From: a bacterium
Lineage (GTDB): Bacteria; Patescibacteriota; Minisyncoccia; Phycocordibacterales; UBA6899
Assembly: GCA_021851895.1 (NCBI GenBank)
Contig: JAJZQJ010000002.1
Span: forward strand, 69,046-125,740
Direction of reading: 5' to 3'
DNA: 56,695 nucleotides
In this document: positions 17,058-23,357 of the stretch, in pieces
Position numbering within the stretch: position 1 is the stretch's first letter
How the letters are laid out: each line of letters opens with the position of its first letter
Program-made: the position numbers and the translations under genes
Notes under the pieces: model-generated
What the model saw: only the letters and a program-made list of their open reading frames with translations
Database searches by the model: none
What the model was told of the DNA's origin: nothing

Positions 17058-17522
17058 ATGGATACTCCAAAGGAATATTTGAGTAAGGAAAAGCATAGTG
17101 AATTGGTCGCAGAGCTCGATTTCTTAACGCATACCCGCCGAAAAGAGATTGCAGAGGCTCTCGAGGCTGCAAAGGCACTTGGCGATCTTTCCGAGAATGC
17201 AGAATATCATTCAGCACGTGAGGCACAGGCTGCACTCGAAGAGCGTATTTCTATGCTCGAAGAGATCCTTCGCACGGCAATTGTTGTCGGTACACATAGC
17301 AAAAAGGATACTGTCGACATCGGTTCGATCGTGACCGTGAAGCGAAACGGAGAAAAGCAGGTCTTTACTCTGGTCGGCTCTGAGGAGACGAATGTTCTCG
17401 AGGGTAAGATCTCGAATCGCGCACCGCTCGGAGAGGCACTCATGGGTAAGAAAAAGGGTGATGTGTGTAAGTATAAGACACCTGCCGGAATGGCCGAGTG
17501 CACCATACTCGACGTCGCTTAA
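17058..17522 (+). CDS. greA: Transcription elongation factor GreA
   Basis: This 154-aa protein has the N-terminal coiled coil with the acidic tip segment ALGDLSENAEYHSAREAQ, whose Asp and Glu residues enter the RNA polymerase channel and stimulate cleavage of backtracked RNA. The C-terminal FKBP-like domain shows EETNVLEGKISNRAPLGEALMGKKKGD. The length is typical. The frame opens at TTG 17040, but that codon lies in the -10 box, so ATG 17058 is the start. Confidence 0.95.
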   Translation: MDTPKEYLSKEKHSELVAELDFLTHTRRKEIAEALEAAKALGDLSENAEYHSAREAQAALEERISMLEEILRTAIVVGTHSKKDTVDIGSIVTVKRNGEKQVFTLVGSEETNVLEGKISNRAPLGEALMGKKKGDVCKYKTPAGMAECTILDVA

Positions 17523-17527
17523 TTACG

Positions 17528-17614
17528 AGTAAGAAGTAAGAAGGAAGAAGTAAGAAGGAAATACAATGCGTATTGCATTTCTTCTTCTTGCTTCTTACTT
17601 CTCACTTCTTACTT
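17528..17614. repeat. Heptamer-based imperfect hairpin between greA and lysS
   Basis: A purine arm made of GTAAGAA-type 7-mers is mirrored by a pyrimidine arm of TTCTTAC-type 7-mers, and the centre (CAAT gcgt ATTG) closes the loop. The arms pair over about 40 positions with few mismatches. It fills nearly the whole spacer and, if transcribed, makes a very long hairpin in the greA-lysS mRNA. Confidence 0.8.
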
Positions 17615-17622
17615 TTAAATTT

Positions 17623-19083
17623 ATGGCATCACTAGAAGAGATAAGAGCTGAGCGTCTGCGCAAGCATGCACTGCTCATTGAGAAGGGCATGAATCCCTAT
17701 CCATCGAAAGTACCGCGTACACATTCGATCATGATGACGCGTGAGGATTTTTCGGAACTTGAAAGTGCGGCAGCGATGGTTTCTATTGCGGGACGTGTCA
17801 TGGCGATTCGTGGTCAGGGTGCAATACAATTCATCGTACTTGATGATGGAACGGGTACATTCCAGGCTGTGTTGAAGCGCGATACGATCGGAGAAGATAA
17901 GATGGATCTCTTTGGTGCCGTCGTCGATCTCGGTGACTTCATTTCGGTCACGGGTACGCTGTTCACTACGCAGCGCGGAGAATCAAGCATACTCATTAGT
18001 GATTGGGTTATGGCAAGTAAGTCCTTGTTGCCGCTTCCTGACAAGTGGGGTGGGTTGCAGGACGAGGAAGAGAAGCTTCGCAAGCGTTATCTCGACATCC
18101 TCACAAATCCAGAACTCAAAGAACTTTTCATAAAAAAAGCACGGTTCTGGCAGGCAATGCGCTCATTTCTCATCAACGAAGGTTTCCTTGAAGTAGAGAC
18201 GCCGATCATTGAGGTTACAACAGGAGGAGCAGATGCACGACCATTCGCATCGCATCATTGGGCGCTCGACATACCCGTCTTCAACCGCATTTCAGCGGGT
18301 GAGCTTTGGCAAAAGCGTCTCATGGTTGCGGGATATCCGAAGACTTTCGAGATCGGACGCATATTCCGTAATGAAGGCATGAGTCCTGAGCATGCTCAAG
18401 ACTACACCCAGATGGAGTGCTATGCCGCATGGGAAAATTTCGAAGAGGGGATGCAGTTCGTCGAGCGTCTCTATCGCTATGTCGCGAAAGAGGCATTTGG
18501 TACAGAACAATTTCAGATCCGTGGTTTCGATATCGATCTCAGTAAGCCGTGGGCGCGATATGATTACACCGAGACGATCCATCGTATGACCGGAGTAAAT
18601 ATCACAAACGCTTCACAGGAAGAGCTCGATGCGAAGCTCAAAGAGCTTGGAGTGAAATTCGATCCGAAGGGTTGGAACCGCATGCGTGCAATAGATAACC
18701 TGTGGAAGTGGTGTCGTAAGCAGATCGCCGGTCCCGGATTTCTTATCAATGCACCAGTGGAGATGGCTCCACTTGCGAAAGTTGCAAAAGATGGGAAGAC
18801 CGTCGAGATGTATCAGCCGATCATTGCAGGAAGTGAGGTCGGACGCGGATACAGTGAGCTTAATGATCCGATTGACCAGAGGGCTCGCTTCACTGAGCAG
18901 CAAGAGATGCGTGATGCTGGTGATGAGGAGGCGCAGATGGCGGACTGGGAGTTCGTCGAGGCACTTGAACACGGTATGCCGCCTACTTCTGGATTCGGAG
19001 TTTCAGAGCGATTGTTCTCTTTCCTTGCGAACAAACCAATTCGAGAAGCACAGCTTTTCCCGCTCGTAAAGCCGAAAGAATAA
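17623..19083 (+). CDS. lysS: Lysyl-tRNA synthetase, class II
   Basis: This 486-aa enzyme charges tRNA-Lys. The N-terminal OB-fold anticodon-binding domain (residues ~55-140, VSIAGRVMAIRGQG) precedes the catalytic domain with motif 1 around FLEVETPI, motif 2 in FEIGRIFRNEGMSPEH and motif 3 near the end in GFGVSERLFSFL. Motif 3 normally reads GxGxDRL; here Glu replaces Asp. The sequence is divergent from standard LysS and resembles a CPR-specific branch. The frame extends upstream through the heptamer hairpin and would add a false signal-peptide-like start, so ATG 17623 is chosen. Confidence 0.9.
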   Translation: MASLEEIRAERLRKHALLIEKGMNPYPSKVPRTHSIMMTREDFSELESAAAMVSIAGRVMAIRGQGAIQFIVLDDGTGTFQAVLKRDTIGEDKMDLFGAVVDLGDFISVTGTLFTTQRGESSILISDWVMASKSLLPLPDKWGGLQDEEEKLRKRYLDILTNPELKELFIKKARFWQAMRSFLINEGFLEVETPIIEVTTGGADARPFASHHWALDIPVFNRISAGELWQKRLMVAGYPKTFEIGRIFRNEGMSPEHAQDYTQMECYAAWENFEEGMQFVERLYRYVAKEAFGTEQFQIRGFDIDLSKPWARYDYTETIHRMTGVNITNASQEELDAKLKELGVKFDPKGWNRMRAIDNLWKWCRKQIAGPGFLINAPVEMAPLAKVAKDGKTVEMYQPIIAGSEVGRGYSELNDPIDQRARFTEQQEMRDAGDEEAQMADWEFVEALEHGMPPTSGFGVSERLFSFLANKPIREAQLFPLVKPKE

Positions 19084-19107
19084 AAACGACACCTTGTGTC
19101 GTTTTTT
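19084..19107 (+). terminator. Terminator after lysS
   Basis: The perfect 9-bp stem AAACGACAC/GTGTCGTTT with loop CTT is followed by T residues. Confidence 0.9.
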
Positions 19108-19128
19108 GTTTGTATGCAGTTCCAATTC

Positions 19129-19156
19129 TTGACGAATACTCTCGAAGCGGTAGTCT
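19129..19156 (+). promoter_or_regulatory. -35/-10 promoter of clpX
   Basis: TTGACG, a 16-bp spacer and TAGTCT precede a leader with GGAG at 19175-19178, five bases before ATG 19184. Confidence 0.55.
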
Positions 19157-19183
19157 AAGAGGAGATGTACCGGCGGAGTTTTT

Positions 19184-20548
19184 ATGGCTGATTTCGATAA
19201 GGCGCGTTGCGCTTTCTGTCTTCAGGACGAGAAGAAGTTTGTCCGAGGTTCAGCAATATCGAGGCTCTTTGATGGAGAAGTCACACAAGGTATTCTTGAT
19301 GTGCTCGAAAGAAATGGCATCTATCGTCGTGCGAAGAACGTCGCCGACCTGAGTGCATTTGTGCACATATGCACAGATTGCATTTTGCGTTATGCAGAGG
19401 TTGAGCTCGAAGCGCAGATCAAGCATTCCAGAAGTGGAATGGCTGATTTTGCTCCGTCCGCGATCCTTGCATTTCTCGATCGGTTCGTCATCGGTCAGCC
19501 CCGTGCAAAAAAGAACCTTGCCGTGTCTGTGTATAAGCATTATGCACGTATACGCATGGAAGAGGTGTCGAGGATACCGAGTGATCCGTATCGAGAGGTT
19601 GAGCTCCAGAAGGCCAACGTACTCCTTATCGGACCGACGGGTTCAGGAAAGACACTCCTTGTGAGTACGATCGCGAAGTATCTCGATGTGCCTTTCGTGG
19701 CGATCGATGCGACTGCGATCACTGAGGCGGGCTATGTCGGCCTTGATGCTGATCATTGCATACGACGTCTCTATGCACGATCTGGGAACAGTGTTTCTCG
19801 TACCGAACGCGGAATCGTTTATATTGATGAGATCGATAAGATCGCCTCGTCGAGTGACTCCATCGGCACTCGTGATGTTGGTGGGGAGGGTGCACAGCAG
19901 GCGCTGCTCAAATTGATCGAAGGTACCGAAGTCGAGATCACACAACGCAATGAAGCTGGAGTGAATACGAAGATCACTATCGATACGTCGAACATTTTGT
20001 TCGTTGCAAGCGGTGCATTCCCCGGCCTTTCCCGGTCGATCGCGGATCGAACCTCAAAGAAGGGGATCGGTTTCTGCGGGAGCCCACTTGGAAAGCGAGA
20101 ACAGGACATCAGTGCTTTCGAAGTAGAGAGCGGTGACCTCATGCGTTATGGACTCATAGCGGAGTTCGTTGGAAGATTTCCGGTGATCGAGACCCTTGAT
20201 AGTCTTTCAAGAGAAGACCTCCTTCGTGTGCTCAAGGAACCGAAGAACTCCCTTGTACGGCAGTATCAGAAGCTCTTTCGTTTCGAAGGCATCGAACTCG
20301 TCATCGAAGATGAAGTGCTCGAACATATCGTCGATGGAGCACTAAAGGCTAATACTGGTGCGAGAGGGCTTCAGGGTGCACTCGAAAAGGCGATGAAGGA
20401 TTTGGTATTCGAGATACCGGCGAAAAAAGCACGTGAGCCGAACCTCATCTATGTAAAGGTTTCGAAAGAGACGCTTTACGGCGGAGAGCCTAGCTATGGA
20501 TATGCCGCCGTGGAGCCTGAAGGACATAAGCGACGAGCACGACGTTGA
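19184..20548 (+). CDS. clpX: ClpX-type AAA+ unfoldase
   Basis: This 454-aa protein has an N-terminal zinc-binding domain (CAFC near residue 9 and CTDC near residue 65), then an AAA+ domain with Walker A GPTGSGKT, Walker B IVYIDEIDKI, the pore loop region AGYVGLDAD, and the C-terminal helical domain ending with TGARGLQGALEKAM, as in ClpX. It unfolds tagged proteins for ClpP; clpP is not in the window. The zinc domain has an unusual spacing of over 50 residues between the cysteine pairs (usually ~20). It has a regular promoter and Shine-Dalgarno site. Confidence 0.9.
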   Translation: MADFDKARCAFCLQDEKKFVRGSAISRLFDGEVTQGILDVLERNGIYRRAKNVADLSAFVHICTDCILRYAEVELEAQIKHSRSGMADFAPSAILAFLDRFVIGQPRAKKNLAVSVYKHYARIRMEEVSRIPSDPYREVELQKANVLLIGPTGSGKTLLVSTIAKYLDVPFVAIDATAITEAGYVGLDADHCIRRLYARSGNSVSRTERGIVYIDEIDKIASSSDSIGTRDVGGEGAQQALLKLIEGTEVEITQRNEAGVNTKITIDTSNILFVASGAFPGLSRSIADRTSKKGIGFCGSPLGKREQDISAFEVESGDLMRYGLIAEFVGRFPVIETLDSLSREDLLRVLKEPKNSLVRQYQKLFRFEGIELVIEDEVLEHIVDGALKANTGARGLQGALEKAMKDLVFEIPAKKAREPNLIYVKVSKETLYGGEPSYGYAAVEPEGHKRRARR

Positions 20549-20553
20549 ATGAT

Positions 20554-20575
20554 AGCGCCTTTTGGCGCTTTTTGT
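20554..20575 (+). terminator. Terminator after clpX
   Basis: AGCGCC/GGCGCT with loop TTTT is followed by a T run. Confidence 0.85.
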
Positions 20576-20578
20576 TTG

Positions 20579-20602
20579 CAAAAAAGACCGCATAGCGGTC
20601 TT
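20579..20602 (-). terminator. Minus-strand terminator of the macro-like gene
   Basis: AAGACCGC/GCGGTCTT with loop ATA has a T run on the minus strand. Confidence 0.85.
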
Positions 20603-20610
20603 CTGCTTAT

Positions 20611-21123
20611 TCATCTTCGTATGCACGAAAGCGCACGTCCGAGAAGCGCATCATCTTCACCGACACTTAGCGTGAGTGCGAAGAGTCGCGTGTTGGGCTC
20701 CTCTTTTGCATAGGTCTCGCAGGCGCGAGCGACAGCGATGCAGATGGCTTCGAATTGACCATCGACATCTTTCTGCTTGGCGTCGAGGCGTGGAATGAGC
20801 AAGCTCAAACTGCGCATATGCTCTTTGTTTGCTGCGCGCATTGCACCCAGGAGCAGTTCATCGATCTTCTTGTTGCCTTCATCGACAACAAAGATGACAT
20901 TGTCAAAACGAATGGGATACATCTGTGTCCGGCGTACGACGAATGCCATGCCATCGGGAAGGGGTGTGGACTTGGGAATCCGGCGATGAAAGTGGTCATT
21001 CGCGACCCCGATGATCGCTCTGTCGGTCGGGGTTGAAGAATTTTCCTTCGTATTCACGAATGCGATGATCGCATCGGAGGGGATATCGGTGATCCTTTTC
21101 TTGCTGATGTGCAGCGAGATCAT
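20611..21123 (-). CDS. Possible macro-domain protein, 170 aa
   Basis: The protein has the outline of a macro (ADP-ribose-binding) domain: a first strand and ITDIPSDAIIAFVNT near residue 11 in the place of the family's DAIVNAAN, then GMAFVVR, DNVIFVVDEG, a helix ELLLGAMRAANKEHMRSLSLLIPR, and a last helix. The key Asn is shifted and the glycine-rich loop is weak, so this is an inference from pattern only and ADP-ribose binding is not assured. The start has AAGGAG five bases upstream and a consensus promoter. It belongs to the Shine-Dalgarno-led class of small genes. Another remote domain with the same alpha/beta order is possible. Confidence 0.6.
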   Translation of the reverse strand: MISLHISKKRITDIPSDAIIAFVNTKENSSTPTDRAIIGVANDHFHRRIPKSTPLPDGMAFVVRRTQMYPIRFDNVIFVVDEGNKKIDELLLGAMRAANKEHMRSLSLLIPRLDAKQKDVDGQFEAICIAVARACETYAKEEPNTRLFALTLSVGEDDALLGRALSCIRR

Positions 21124-21154
21124 AGGGACTCCTTGTCGAGAACAAACTTCAGTG

Positions 21155-21182
21155 ATTCTAACGAAAACAAAGGAGATGTCAA
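21155..21182 (-). promoter_or_regulatory. -35/-10 promoter of the macro-like gene
   Basis: On the minus strand TTGACA, a 16-bp spacer and TAGAAT form a near-consensus promoter. AAGGAG follows at 21129-21134. Confidence 0.75.
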
Positions 21183-21262
21183 AGTATGTCTACATATCGA
21201 TGAAAATTTTTTTCGTATAGTTAAAAAATGGCTATGGTGATGGCTATTACGGAAAGTGGGAC

Positions 21263-21271
21263 TGTGGATAA
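21263..21271 (-). promoter_or_regulatory. DnaA box beside the MraZ operator
   Basis: TGTGGATAA is a perfect match to the consensus DnaA box (TTATCCACA) on the minus strand. Confidence 0.5.
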
Positions 21272-21279
21272 CTTTATTG

Positions 21280-21308
21280 TTGCATATTGGGAAGGAGTGG
21301 GATAAAAT
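21280..21308 (+). promoter_or_regulatory. Predicted promoter of the dcw cluster
   Basis: TTGCAT, a 17-bp spacer and TAAAAT lie inside the TGGGA array. The predicted +1 is near 21315, leaving a leader of about 210 bases before mraZ. Confidence 0.5.
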
Positions 21309-21361
21309 GGGAATATGTGGGAGAAAGTGGGAAACTTGAGGAACAAAACATCAGCCACATT

Positions 21362-21508
21362 CAGGGTCATCACCCGGACAAAAAGGATGCGAAGGGCATG
21401 TGGGTGCCAGTTGCATCTGTCTGGGGCGACGCCCTGGTGCTGGTGTGTTAGACCTGCTGGTGGGTCTAATGCATCAACACTAGGGTAGCGCTAGGTTTCA
21501 TTCGAAAC
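21362..21508 (+). ncRNA. Structured 5' leader upstream of mraZ (candidate cis-regulatory RNA)
   Basis: The leader holds a chain of hairpins: GGGT/ACCC at 21364-21375; GATGC/GCATC (21386-21417) enclosing GGCA/TGCC; GGGC/GCCC at 21424-21434; TTAGACC/GGTCTAA at 21448-21469; and GTTTC/GAAAC at 21495-21508 close to the start codon. It fits no riboswitch class I know. A 34-codon ORF from ATG 21387 with two Trp-Cys codon pairs overlaps it, so a leader peptide is an alternative. Confidence 0.5.
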
Positions 21509-21525
21509 TTTAACGTACAAATACT

Positions 21526-21960
21526 ATGTTTATCGGTGAATATACAAATACCATAGATGATAAAAAACGACTTTCTGTGCCATCAAAATTTCGAAAGGAA
21601 TTGGGCGAGAAGGCAGTTATCACTTATGGGTTGAATAAGGCGCTTACGTTATATCCATCGTCTGAGTGGGAAGTGTATGCAGAAAAGCTTGGTGGTCTCT
21701 CCGTGGGTAATCCTGAAGAGCGTGCATACGCACGCGCAATGCTCTCTGGTGCATTCGAGGTTGAATTAGACAAGTCAGGTCGTATTCTCTTACCTCAGCA
21801 GCTCACCCAATATGCTTCGATCGATGGCAGGGTAGTCTTCACGGGGATGCATCGTTACGTCGAATTGTGGGATGAGGCGACTTGGAATGCATATCGTACG
21901 AACGTTATTCCGAATACCGATGCGCTCGCGGAATCCCTCGGCGCTCGCGGTTCCCTCTAG
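21526..21960 (+). CDS. mraZ: Transcriptional regulator MraZ
   Basis: This 144-aa DNA-binding protein carries two copies of the AbrB-like MraZ fold: MFIGEYTNTIDDKKRLSVPSKFR at the N-terminus and LDKSGRILLPQQLTQYA near residue 85. MraZ binds TGGGA repeats and controls the division and cell wall cluster; the repeats are present upstream of this gene. It is the first gene of a run with rsmH, ftsL-like, ftsI and murF, ten bases before rsmH. Confidence 0.96.
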   Translation: MFIGEYTNTIDDKKRLSVPSKFRKELGEKAVITYGLNKALTLYPSSEWEVYAEKLGGLSVGNPEERAYARAMLSGAFEVELDKSGRILLPQQLTQYASIDGRVVFTGMHRYVELWDEATWNAYRTNVIPNTDALAESLGARGSL

Positions 21961-21970
21961 CGCTCGTATC

Positions 21971-22867
21971 ATGGCTACACACATCAGCGTTTTATATCGC
22001 GTCTCACTTGATGCACTCGATCTTAAGGAAGGAAAAGTCATCGTCGACGGTACGTTCGGGGCAGGCGGGCACAGTAAAGGTATCGCAAAGGAGATAGGCA
22101 AGAAGGGGACACTGATCGCTTTCGACCAGGACAGTGATGTCTTTAAGAAGCCGATCGTGAACGAAATTCGCACATTCACAAACTTCATTCCAGTTATCGC
22201 AAATTTCCGCACTATGGCGCAGGCATTGGCGGATAAGAAGATAGATCATGTTGATGGGGTCTTGCTTGATCTTGGACTCTCAAGCACCCAGCTCGAGATA
22301 TCCGGAAGAGGATTCAGTTTCCAGCGTGATGAACCGCTGGCAATGACATTCTCTGATCATCCAGAAGAGCAATTAGTGACCGCAGAAACCATAGTCAATA
22401 ACTGGAGCAGGGAGACGATCACGGAGATCCTCAAGGGTTTCGGTGAAGAACAGTTTGCGTGGCGAATTGCGGGCGCGATCGTCGAAGCAAGAGAAAACGC
22501 CCCCATAAAGACAACCAATCAGCTGGTTGCGATCATAAAAGAGGCGGTCCCCGGATGGTATCTTCATGGGCGTACTCATTTTGCGACGAAGACATTCCAG
22601 GCGTTACGCATGGCGGTCAATGATGAGACGGGAAGCGCCGAAGAAGGCATGCGGAGTGCATTCGCACTGCTCGCTCCAGGTGGACGCCTCGCCGTGATCT
22701 CCTTCCATTCGATCGAAGATCGCTTAGTAAAACAAACACTGAAGGAACTTGCTGAAAGCGGTCACGGGACGCTTCTGAACAAAAAACCTATTATTGCGAG
22801 TGATGAAGAACTTGAATTGAATCCCCGCAGTAGAAGTGCGAAATTACGTGTAATCGAAAAAATATGA
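21971..22867 (+). CDS. rsmH: 16S rRNA m4C1402 methyltransferase RsmH
   Basis: This 298-aa SAM-dependent enzyme methylates N4 of C1402 in the ribosomal P site. It has HISVLYRVSLDAL at the N-terminus (family HxPVL), VDGTFGAGGHS as the SAM loop, VDGVLLDLGLSSTQLE and ISFHSIEDRLVKQ, the usual RsmH signatures. ATG 21971 is taken as the start because the upstream extension overlaps mraZ. The stop overlaps the next small ORF as ATGA. Confidence 0.95.
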   Translation: MATHISVLYRVSLDALDLKEGKVIVDGTFGAGGHSKGIAKEIGKKGTLIAFDQDSDVFKKPIVNEIRTFTNFIPVIANFRTMAQALADKKIDHVDGVLLDLGLSSTQLEISGRGFSFQRDEPLAMTFSDHPEEQLVTAETIVNNWSRETITEILKGFGEEQFAWRIAGAIVEARENAPIKTTNQLVAIIKEAVPGWYLHGRTHFATKTFQALRMAVNDETGSAEEGMRSAFALLAPGGRLAVISFHSIEDRLVKQTLKELAESGHGTLLNKKPIIASDEELELNPRSRSAKLRVIEKI

Positions 22868-22980
22868 AAGTACAGATAACAATCCAACATACGATTAGAC
22901 CGGTCGTCCGCATCTCTGATAGGACGAATAGGCGCACGAAGTCACGTTCACGCATCCTATCCTTTTTCAAGATGGCTTGA
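22864..22980 (+). CDS. Small basic protein, 38 aa, between rsmH and ftsL-like
   Basis: The ATG overlaps the rsmH stop as ATGA and the ORF ends where the frame of the next gene opens, so it is packed like a real operon gene. The product is highly basic, with ten Arg or Lys in the middle, and has no membrane segment. The family is unknown. It is a plausible small protein of the division cluster, or a coupling ORF. Confidence 0.5.
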   Translation: MKVQITIQHTIRPVVRISDRTNRRTKSRSRILSFFKMA

Positions 22981-23009
22981 TTCGAAGCAACGATAATTCA
23001 AGAGAACAT

Positions 23010-23351
23010 ATGCAACCAATATACGCAAAAGCAAGAGCACTCGATCAATGGTATGCCCAGAACGCTAGGACGTGTTTTATGGTTATGCTCGCGGTGCTTA
23101 TTGCGAGTTTCGCCGCATACATGTTTTTCATGGTCTCCTCACTATCGTCAGGATTCGCATATCAGCAGATCAGAAGAGATATCGCTAACACGGAATCGCG
23201 CATTGCTGATCTCGAGGCTGAGCGTATTGCTCGAATGAAGGTGGTCGATCTTGCATTCGCGAAGGAGCGTGGCTTCATTGAAGTTTCGCCTACGCGTTAT
23301 ATTGCAAGCGCAGCTTCGGCTGAACGATTTACGATGCGTGATGCACAGTAA
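23010..23351 (+). CDS. FtsL-like division protein
   Basis: This 113-aa protein has a short cytoplasmic start, one membrane helix (about residues 22-45) and a following coiled coil (about 50-80), the layout of FtsL/septum initiators that bind FtsI and FtsB at the septum. Sequence similarity among FtsL proteins is low; the call rests on layout and on its place between rsmH and ftsI. ATG 23010 is preferred to TTG 22977. Confidence 0.75.
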   Translation: MQPIYAKARALDQWYAQNARTCFMVMLAVLIASFAAYMFFMVSSLSSGFAYQQIRRDIANTESRIADLEAERIARMKVVDLAFAKERGFIEVSPTRYIASAASAERFTMRDAQ

Positions 23352-23357
23352 GGGCTT

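Larger units (their letters stand above)
21257..21332 (+). promoter_or_regulatory. MraZ operator: TGGGA repeats
   Basis: TGGGA occurs at 21288, 21298, 21308, 21318 and 21328, exactly every 10 bp, plus one copy at 21257. Direct TGGGA/G repeats at this spacing are the known binding site of MraZ rings upstream of the dcw operon. The array overlaps the predicted promoter, so MraZ should repress its own operon. Confidence 0.9.

Noticed and set aside
17566-17622. N-terminal extension of lysS that looks like a signal peptide
   Set aside because: It is a translation of the heptamer hairpin. LysRS is cytoplasmic, and ATG 17623 gives the family N-terminus.
21288-21332. Short tandem repeat or CRISPR-like array upstream of mraZ
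   Set aside because: TGGGA at 10-bp spacing is the known MraZ operator.
21362-21508. RNase P RNA, SRP RNA or tmRNA upstream of mraZ
   Set aside because: The conserved sequence blocks of those RNAs are missing.
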